From contig JAFUSN010000003.1 of NCBI GenBank assembly GCA_017467625.1, forward strand, positions 259,995-323,994: 64,000 bases of DNA, read 5' to 3'. The stretch comes from RGIG1681 sp017467625. GTDB taxonomy: Bacteria; Bacillota; Clostridia; Christensenellales; UBA1242. The notes under the pieces are model-generated. The model saw only the letters and a list, made by a program, of their open reading frames with translations, had not been told where the DNA came from and ran no database searches. Of the stretch, positions 15,001 to 27,000 are shown piece after piece. Position numbers and translations under genes: made by a program. Positions within the stretch are counted from its first letter, which is position 1; each line of letters opens with the position of its first letter.

Positions 15001-18000
15001 AAATGCATCTGGTGAAATAATTTATAGCTATGGTATAACCCCATTTACAACGCCAATTTCAATTGAATCAGTTTCTGAAAATAATTCTATGGGTTATTTA
15101 ACCATTGGAAACAATGAACTATTTACTGATATAACCATTACAGTTCTTTACGAAAAAGTTTATGAGGTATCAACAGTTGTTTCAACTATTGGTGAATATG
15201 ATGATGACAAAATTGCAACAGCCGCACCTGGAGGTTCAATTGAAATTTCATCATATAATAGCAATAATGACATTGATGTTAGTGATGGAACATTCTACTC
15301 CGATACTTATGACGTCATTAGAATTAAGTGCATACCAAATGAAGGATACACATTTGTAGGTTTATATCTAAATGGCAAATATTTGGGTGCCAATGAACTA
15401 ACATTCGACACTTATAATTATGAAAAGATTATTGATATAATTCCTGATAATTTAGGTTTTGCTGAAAATAATAGACAAAGTATTGTTTTTGAAGCTAGAT
15501 TTGCAAAAAATGTTGATTTTTCTATTAGAATTGAAATTAATAATTCCTCATCAGTAAAAGAAATTTTTGATAGATATGGAATTACAAAAGAAAATCATTC
15601 AACCGGTTTAAATATCAATGTTAAATTACAATCAATCTATGATAGCATTTCATACGGATCATCAACTGATGAATTTAATATGGAATCAGCAACTGATCTT
15701 CAAACTAATGTTTGGGAAACTCCAATAACAAAGGTTAAACAAGGTCATGCATATGATAGTTCTCTTGAATATTTCACAGATCCTAATGGTGAAAATATTT
15801 ACACATATTCACCTGCTGATTCTGCAAACTGGACAACTCTTCAAACTGCAACTGAAGGAAATGCTCTTTATGTTCGTGATAATAGATATTTAATTATGAA
15901 CTTTACAGTTGCCTATGGAACATATGTGCAACTTAGTGTTCCGGAGACAGATAATAATCAAATTAGATTATCATCTGGAACATCAATTTATTACAAGGGT
16001 TGGCATTTATATAGACCATCTTTGCATGAACATCCTGTAATAACTGACAATAATATGCTTGAATTCTTTGCAACACATGACTATTACAGTTCAACAATGG
16101 AATTTGTTGCAGTATTTAATACTGATTCATCAAGTCACTCAACTGATACTCATGCAATAGCTGAATTTATTGATGAAACATCAAATACATTGCTTAGAAC
16201 AATGAACCCAGACAATATTGATATTTCCAATTATAATAATGGAATTCTGACAATAAGTGGAAATAACTACTTATTCACTGGTTGGTGGAATAGAATTTTA
16301 GATTCTTCTAGACCAACAACTGATATATTAATTTCAAATAATTTCTTGGAATATATAAACAAAGATCTTCCAAGAGTTAATAATCTCATTGCGAAATTTG
16401 TTAAAATTAACCCAATTTCAATTACATTACCTACCCCACAATCAGGTTATATAACAACAAATCTTACATATAGATATTTCTACACTGCAACCAGTGTAAC
16501 AGACAACAGAGTTCAAATTGTAACTAGCGATAGTGATGAAAGATTTAAATTAACATTTAACGTTCCAGTGGACACATATTTGTCATCAACAAAAACATAT
16601 GCATATTCTGGTCACTATTACACAATCAATAATTCAGGTACAAGAAATAATTACGCAAGTTATACAATTCCTACTGAACAAAGACTAAATAATACTATTG
16701 GAACAAGATATTCTCCTAATGTGGTTTATTATGCGGTTCAAAATTCAACAATTTATTATCTTGATTTAGTAAATAGAAAGGCTTACACAGAAGTCTATGT
16801 CGACGGAAATTCAATTGCATTTAGAAATGAATACACTGAAATAACATTCACAGCTTCAAGTGTTAAATTTGGAACTATTGAAAGAAGTATTGAAACTGGT
16901 CAGTATGTCATTATTGAAAATAACATTCATTTTCTCGCATATGATAAGTTGTATGCTGATTTGTTCTATGTGAACGAATCATCTTTAGCAAATTATAGAG
17001 TAAGTAACAGTATTGTTATTCATAATGAAAATAATGCCAATATTTCGATTGGATTATCAACATTTGAATCTGTTAAAAAAGCAGGATATAATTACAATGT
17101 TGAAAGCGATTATGATCATCTTTCAATTATAAATGGTGGTCACACAATAAGCTACATTGTAACAACTGTTGAAGATGATGGCCATTATGGTTCAATTTAT
17201 GATAATACTGCGGGTGGATCAATTTCATCAATTAAAATCAGAACAACCGGTGGAACAAATTCAACTTCCCAATATATTTATTCAGCCACATATCCAATTC
17301 TTGAAATTACTCTAGCACCAAATGTTAACTATACATTTGTGGGACTATATATCAATGATAAATATGTTCAAAATTCATATAACAACCTTAACTTGATAAT
17401 TGACTTGAGTTTATATGATACCGACCTTGTAATTGATGCAAGATTTTCAAAGAACATTTCAATTGAATATAGACTTTCTGTTGGAAGAAATGACTCAAGA
17501 GCATATATTTATGATGATCTCAAAATTATTAATAATGAACTTGCCCTTTCGGGAACTATATCAAATGTTTACAACTCAATTAATGCAACATTTGGAGATG
17601 ATATAGAATTTGGTTCATCAATTGTTTTTAGTGATATTGATATCAAACAATCAGCAGAGGCTTTGTCTTATATTATTACAGTTCCATATGGAACAAGGCT
17701 TACATTCTCAACTGAAAGAACGACAATTCATTCACAATTGGGCGCTGAGTATAAATTTAATGGTTGGTATGTATTTGAAAACGGTATTATAACAACAAAT
17801 ACACCTGTAACATCCAGTCCAACATTTACAGTTTATGCCGTAAATGATTCTGACGGAAATTCATTAAGTTTTGTTGCTGATTATGAGATTGATGCAAACA
17901 CACCTGGATCACTTTCAGAAATTAGTAACATTGAACTTTACACTTCAACCTCAACCACACCATTAACATTCAGTGAAATTGAATTTAATTCAAGATATAA

Positions 18001-21000
18001 GAGAAATAACCCTAATGCATCAATAGTTACCATTGAAGGTAAAAAGTATTTATTTACTGGTTGGTGGCAAGTAATAAGAGATGATTATAAGATTTTCGTT
18101 TCAAATATTGTTAACGCAACATCTCTTCCAAACCGAAGAATAGGAAGATATGTTGAACTTACGGATATTACAATAAAATTCTCTGAAAAATCTGCAATTT
18201 CTATTGAAGCAAATTTACATCAAGCATTTAGTTACATTCAATCAACAACTTTAAGTTCTTCAATGTTAAATGCAAGAATTGATAGTGAAAGCAATACATT
18301 TGTTGTAACAACAACAATAAATAGTGCACTTACAAATGTACGTGTTAAAGCGCATAACAGTTATTATTTCAGAAATACTGAACCAAATGAGTATGGTAAT
18401 TATCCATATGATATTACATCTATATATCTAGATAGAATTGATGATGAATTTGTTATTTCAACAAACATCGCTGAAATAGCTGATGTGTATATGAGATATT
18501 CAAAGATTTATTCAGGTGATGATGAATTTGCATATAATGTTGAGCATGAAATTCAAGAAGATAAACTTGTTGTGTTTGTTCAAAATAATGCAAACTCATT
18601 TAAAGTTTCAATTGTTGCTCAAAATATATCTAAAACTGAGGCAAACTCTAAAGCAACAGCATCTTCAATGATTTACATTGCTTCCACAAACATTCACTCA
18701 CCTAGTCTTTCACAAATTCAATCTCTTGAATCATCTGTAAAAACGGTTTATATTAATGGACAAACAGTATTTATTTTAAATAATACAATATATGAAAGTT
18801 TAGAAGCATACAAAACCTACTACGATTTAAGTAAACAAATAATTCCAAATTTGACTGGCTATTCAATTGTTACACTTTCAGGAACATACTATTTAACAAA
18901 TTCAAATACTTTTGTTGATAATGATAATAACCTAATTGACAATTCAATAGTATTTGGAGCATCAGACGCAGTAATTGTTATGGATTACACAGTAAATTCA
19001 TCAAATCCTTACACTCTTTATGTATATTCATCAGTAAGTTCAAAGTATCGACTTATAGAACCTATTGGTGCAAACAATGTTGTATGTCAAATCAGAAACA
19101 CTGAAACAAATGAAAATTTAACATTGCCAATTTCATTTAATGCTCCAGACAAATTTTATTCTGTTTACACAAAACTTAATATTTCATTAGTAAAAGAGTA
19201 TCGAAAAGAAAGTTTTGTTGGATTTAAGATTTTATATGATAATGGAAAATCAATCTTATATGATGCAAAAACATATGGATATTCATTCTCAATTGTTGTT
19301 ACTGAATCAATCACAATTATTGCTCAATTTGAAGATGCAGTTAACACTCAAGATCACACAAATTATGATGAAACAACTGTTCCAGATATAAATTATGGCT
19401 CGAGTGTCGTGTTTGGTGATGGTGACGAATCTCAAGATGAATACCCTGTAACACTTTATACTGCACAAGAAGGTTATTACATTCAATTGATTACAATTTA
19501 TACAGTGGATATAAACGGTGATCAAGTAATATATCAATTTGATTTTGATTTAAAAACAAATTTATTCAACCCTAATGGTAATATTCCTTCGGGTATAAGT
19601 GTTGTTGGTGACGATGAAAGCAAGGTTCAAGATTCATTTGGTCAGTTCTTCTATAAATCAGTTAAAGTTGCAGCGCCTGAGAACGCAACTGTTGAAACGC
19701 TAACTTACAAAATTTATACATTAAACATAACTATTACTCAAAATGAAGTTGGCTCTTGGCCACAGATCACAATGCTCTATCCACATGACTACTTGCAAAA
19801 TAATATTTACAACACTCCTCGTTATGTTCAGTATCAAGGCATTATTAACAATGACACACTTCTTGAGTATATTAAAAATAATCTCCTTGATGGAACAAGA
19901 GATTATGAACTTGGAACAGGATTTAATTTTTCTAACACTCTCGTAACAGCTGGAACTTCTTCAAGATTTATTGATGGTTTCTACACAATGAGTATTGATA
20001 ACGCTTCTAATTATGTTTCAAATGTTTTACCAAAACTTGATGGAAACACATCTGATGTTGATGCAAGTGGAAAATTCACTAAATACTTTATTCAAATTTC
20101 AACAAACTCCCCTGTTTCATACAGTTTAAGATATAACTTCCAGACTCAGGGTAAAATTAGAGTTTATGTTCATCCATATTATTATGATACAAATGAATCT
20201 ACTAATTACAATCCAAATCTCGAACAAAGTTTAATTTTACCAAGTGTCGATGAAAGAGAGTTTGTAACAAATTCAATTCATGTCGGAAATAAAGAAGATA
20301 TAAATGGCAACATTCAATTAGATGACTCAATTACATACGAATTGAATAAAAATGATTATGAACATAGAGGTAATACGGGAAGTTCTGAAATTAAAGGTGT
20401 TTGGTACTATGAAATTTCATATTACTTCTCTGATCCACTTTCATTATATTTTGATTCTCAATATCTATCATTTGATAAATTCTATTATTACGATACAAAT
20501 AATAATAAACAATATTTATCAAGATCATACTATGAAGAAGAATATAAAGTTAATAACATGAATCCATTGACATTAAAAACGAATAACTCATCATTAACAA
20601 TGTCCTATGATGAATATTTGAAAATTTTGGCAGTCACAAGGAAAGATGTTGATCCAAAATTAATTACTTCTGAATCAATGATAAATTCACTTACTCCTGA
20701 TGAATCTGTTTTAGTTCTTCATTGTGATGCAAAAGAAGATATTAAATCAACAATATTAAAATTTGATTTCAATCAGCCAACAATTAATTTGAGTTTCAGA
20801 ATGAATGATGATACATACACTTCAACAGTTGATGCATCATATTCAAATGGAAATCAAAAAACCGTAACTTTGTCAGCAGATAATGGTAAAGAATATTCAA
20901 TTACTATTCAAAGTTATGAGTTAAATGAAAGTTATTATATGCGATTAATTTATTCAAAAGAATTAATAGCAAATAATGCAAATTTCACAATTAACCTAAA

Positions 21001-24000
21001 GAATTTTATACCTAAAGACCAATATAAAGGAACGGTATTAAATTCTGAAAATAGTAAAATTAAAATTTTTGAGACTGATACAGCAACATATAAATTTAAC
21101 AATGCTTACTGCACTAACACAACTCAAACAATCAATATAAACAATGAAATAGATCAATCCCCTAAAATTTCATTTGTACTTGGTGATACTTTCTCAGATT
21201 CAAATGAAATTAATATTGAAACTCGTTTAATGAATAAGATTTTACTTGCAAATGATAAATCAAATGCTGGATTGATAAATATTTCAATTTCAAAACCTGA
21301 TAAATCAATTAATGATAATCCAGTAATTATTTCAAATGAAACCACTACTGATTATGCGAATTATGTTCTGGCATATGCAGAAACTAATTCAGTTGTAAGA
21401 GTGTTTGCAGAACATCCTAATAGATATATGTTTAATTCAAACTTAACAAGTTCACTAAGCAGTATTATTGATGTTATTGAAGGTCGTTCAACATCATATA
21501 GTTATAATGAAACATGGGCAACTCAAACTATTTCAACAATGAAATCTATTGCAACATTAACAACATCCCCTTCAACGGTTAATCAACAATATACATATGT
21601 GCCTAATTCAAATGCAGCATTCTTAGTTGACTACTATGGTTGCGATTCAGAAATTCAACCAACTAAAATTGTTGGAATTATTGCTCCGGGAAATGCATCA
21701 TCATTCATTCCAAGTGGTGATGATTCAATAATAACCACAATATCTTCATATGAAAGTGGCTTTAATTTCATTATTGAAATCACTAAACTTGAATCCGAAA
21801 CATCTGTTTCTTACAAACAACAAATCAATGGTGAATATTATTCAGCAACTCAAGTTATTGAAGAAAATGGAAAACTTTATACAACAAATAAAGATGATAG
21901 CAAAGTTGCTATTTATTCAATACCAAAGTTTGAAAATACAACTATAAAGATGTTCTTAAATGATCCACAAGTTAAACAATACATCTTGCTAGTTTCAGCA
22001 AATCTTAATAAAACACTTATTAGAACTGGAATATTCTATCAAATGATTCTTCCAGAACTTGAAACTTCTGTTGAAATTGATTATGTAACCGAAAGAACAA
22101 TTGATGAGTATGATGTAGCTGAATATTCATCAACATCAGTTTTATACACATTAAATACTTCAGCATCATTTACAACAGCAGGTTCTTACGATCCTAATGA
22201 AACATATTTCCAAGCTTCAACTAAAACAGCACCTGTTCATGGTATGACGCTTGATTATTTAGGAAAAACATACTATATAGTTGGAAATAGCACTTATGAA
22301 TCAATTACACTTGATAATGGTGAAATTTCAACTCCTCTTTCAACACCAATCAACACTTCACTCAATGCGCTTAAATTACTTCCTCATTATGAGTATGACA
22401 ATTATTATGTCGTTGCATTAAGACTTGGTTATTATTATTCACATGTTTCTCTGGAAAATAGAACATTCTATTATGGTTATAAAAACACTTCATCAGAAGA
22501 ACCTAAATTCTATGAAATCATTAATGGAAACTTTGTTGAAAAATCATCAGTTCTTTCACCTAACTCAGATCTTTCAATTTCATTCTTTGAAGATGATGTT
22601 TTATACACGCTATTAATTGATAAAGTTAAAGTAATTAAGCGCGATATGATAACTATTAATAGTGAAAGCTTATCAATTTCAATTAAGGCAGATATTTATA
22701 ATTCAGAGTATAAAGAATACACACGTTCATTGACTGGAGAACTTGTTCAACTTGATGAATCAAATTCTTCAAATAACAATGATATATTCCTTAAATTAAT
22801 TCAAGAAAGAGAATTAGAAGTTCGTTCATTGGTTTATAATGATCAAAAATATTATATAAATAATGAATTCCAAACTTTAGTTATTTATAAAGAAATTGAA
22901 CTTATGAATGAGGTGACCGAGTTTACTTACGAAATTGATCCAAGTAATGACAAATTCATAATAATTCACGATTCTGATGACAACACAAATACTGTTGAAA
23001 CTCAACTGGAAAAACAAATGTTGACCTCAGTTCAGTATCAAAAACAAAATTACTTTGTTTATGAAAATAAATTATATATTTCATATCCATACAATGAAGA
23101 ATCTGTTGTTGATTTTGAATATAACATATATCCAGTTAAAATTACATATAACAACTTTGATTATATTCGTGAAACCGCTTCAGCAGATGAAACAATTACA
23201 TATGTATCACAAGTTAATAACAACCGAATTACATATAATACAAGAACACAACTTGTAACAAATGAAGTTGATGATATCACAGACAGTGCTGAAATTTCTA
23301 AAGTTAAATATGTGTATATTGATAATAATGAAATTGAAACATCGTTAGTAGTTAACAAAGCTTCAAGTGAATTATCATTAAATTCAAGACTTTCAATCGA
23401 ACACCCATCCTCAAAATCAACAAACTTAACCTTGAAATCAATAACTGCATCAGCACCACAAGGCTATATAATTAAAGGTTTTGTTGTTGCATCAAATTAT
23501 GAACTTGCATCAGCAAATTCATTATGGATTTCATATAGAGTTGATGAGGGTGCTCAATTATTTGGCCTACAAGGTGAAGATTATTATTCAAGATTTAAAT
23601 ATTACAATTTATATCAAATAGCATATGACGATTTATCTTCAAATTCAGATATGCCAAGTGCTTCAAATGCAACTATTACTATGAATAATAATGAAGTTAC
23701 TGTAGAGTTAAACCTTGACATGAAATTATTTGGCGAATATCAAGTATATGCAATTTATTCACCTATAATCTATGAGATAAATTATAATTTAATTAATATT
23801 CATGAGATAATTAATTCTGATACCGACGGAACTGAATATGCATATAAAGATAATTTCATAGAGACATATTATTCAAATAAAATTTTTGAACAAGATCCAA
23901 CTGTTGGATATGTAAAAGGACAAGTAATTGTATCTAATGGCAGAGATACATCACTTAGAGTATATTCAAATGCCGGAAGTAAATATGTTGGCCATTCAGT

Positions 24001-27000
24001 TGCAAAAGACTCCCCTTCAACCACAATTGAAACTTTCTATGCTGGAAGTGCAGAAGAACTTGAAGATGCACAATTAACTATTCTTTCTAATGATATTTAT
24101 AACTCTTCATATAGTATTATTGCACCTGACAGTTCAGTCGAAGTTGATGACACTAGATTAAATGTTTATGGTTCAGTAAATAAAGCTAATCACATAAAAA
24201 TTCAAGATATAACAAATAATGTTAAATTATACTTATTCTTCAATTCAATCACCTATGCGCTTGATATTCAAATTACTGAAAGCGAAAATGGTGTCTACTT
24301 TAATAATAACTATGAAAGTGATTATTATTTGTCATATAGTCAGGAATTAACTAGAACAGAAAACTTCAACCATACTAATGAGATAATTAAAAGTGATGAT
24401 AATATTAAAAATATCCAAACAATATATCAAAATGGAAACTTATTATCTCAAGAAGAAGATAAAACTTTATTTGATGATAATAAAGGTTACTACAGAATCA
24501 GTGATGAATTATATAAAAACATTTCATCAACAGATCCACTTGTTTACACAATTTTTGATAATTATGGAAATTTAATTACAACTCAAGAAAAGTTAAATAG
24601 CACAGATAGTTCAACTATATCAAAATATAACAACTATATTGAAAAAATAACTCCAACTCCAATATTAAGCAAAACAATTGATTTCGAAATGTCTAGAAAA
24701 GTTGGTTTCTTGGTGTACAATTCAACATCAGAGTATGGTAACAGAAGTTATTTTGTTCCATCTCTATATGTATTATATTCTTCAAGTAATACTGTTCCTC
24801 AATCTTTGTCCCTTGTGCCAAATGGCCCATTTGAATACTATGTTGATAAAAATGGAAACTATTATGTACAAAGAACAATAAATATGTATTACATTAAACG
24901 AGTATCTGCTGAGGGATCTATAGATAACCCATATCTTGATCCAACAATTTCAGTTGAAGGATATGGCAACGGAAATACAATTTCAACATCCGTATATTTC
25001 CGTGCAATTCCATACACAGCATATGAAATTTATGCGGAATACGGAGATGAGTTTGTTGAAAATGAAATTAATAAATCAAAAGGCTTACAAATTTATCAAT
25101 CAAAAAATATTGATAAAACAATAACAGAAGATGTTGTTTCATTCTCATTGGATAGATCTGTTCGAACAACAATTTCAACAAATGTTGCCGGTGAATCAAT
25201 AACGGCAAACAACACATACATTTATTCTATATTCAATTTAAATAAATCCGCAAATTCAAATGAGTATACTTATATTGATGGATATGTTAATCATGTTCCA
25301 ATTGATGAAATTGAACTTCACACTATTGGAACATTTACCTATTTAACTCATAAAACACCACTTGAAAAGAATGGAAGGACATATTATCTTGCTGTATCTG
25401 CAACACCAAAAGAAATTGGAACTGATGGCGATGATTGGTGGATTAATTACACAACCAGTTATATTGATAGAATTCTTTCATATTATAATGATGATAAAAA
25501 CAATGTAGTTTATAAAGAACAATATGAAAAGTATGCAAAAACATTGATTTTTGGAACTGATTTTGATACAGCTCTTGCAAATAAGAGTGTTTACAACATT
25601 TCAAGTTTAAATGTTAATAATTATTTAAGTGATTACACGAAATATATTGATATATTTAATGATGGTCAATACCGAGTTTCCCTTAAAAAGAATTTATTCA
25701 CTTTAAATATTGATGAATATTCTTTTGATAGTTCAGCATTTTCAAACAATATAACCGAAATAAGAAGTGCTGAGTCAATTATTGGAAATGCAGGAAAATA
25801 CACAGCTTCTATGACTTTCAAAACTGTTACAATTAATGGCGAAATTAAGTATAATATTATGATTAGAATTAAGATTGGATATAATTCAACTGGTTCACTT
25901 CCAATTGTTTCAATTGAAGGACATAACAATGTTTCTGACACAACTAATTACAATTTAAATTTTGTTGGTCAATCCTCATCATATGACCGATTGATTAAAT
26001 ATTCTGATAATAATTCAGTTACTGAAACAGTTTCTGGGACTGATACAATTTATAAACCGATAAATTTAATTGAAAAAGTTGGAACAAAATATAAACCAGA
26101 TGCAGCAGCTGAAAAAATTACAGATACATATTTTTCAGACAAATCTACATCAGAAGGCTATTTCCAAAATATTTATACTAGTGCAATGCATTCAGATGAA
26201 AGTTCAAGAATTCCAAATCTTAATTTGAAAATTCAGTTAATTTATAGTCATCAAATTAAAGCAATTGATGCGACTGTTGCAATAAACACAAACAACAATG
26301 TTGAATTTGGATATGATTATAAAAAATCTGCACAATCAATTGATTTGATTAACAAAACTCAAAATGAACTTTGGTATAAAACATTTGATAGTAAAGCCAC
26401 TAATGAAATTACAAGTTCATCATTACTCTACAGTAATGTTCTCCTTTCACAAAAAGCAAAGGAAGCTCAGTTAAATGAAAAGAAAACTTCAGTTTCAGAA
26501 GCTAAAATTTCTGGATGGATGATTGAGCATTATTATGTTTACCTAATTAAAGATGCTTATCATATTATGAACTTATTACATGAAATTCTTCATTACTTAA
26601 CAGACGAAGCAAAAAATGAAGCTGAAGCAACTCGAGCAATGAACTATCAACTTTACATATTGAACTACGATCCAGAAATGTATAATGAACAAGATTATGT
26701 ATTCTCTGATTCATATTCAGAAACAGAACGAAAGTATTCAGAATTATATTCATTCATTGAATCAAATATATCAAATATGCGTCGTAACAACAGATCAAAA
26801 TATGAAAACTTATATAATGACTTACCTTCACCAAATAGTCTTAACACAAGCACTCAAGGTGTAAGTAATGCTTCATATATGAAAGTTCGCAAGATTGATA
26901 TATTTAGCTCATATAAACGAGGTGTAGATGTAAACTTTATCCAAAATTATTTCACTCAAAATGATTTAGTAATTACCTCACTTGCTCAAAAAGAAAAATT

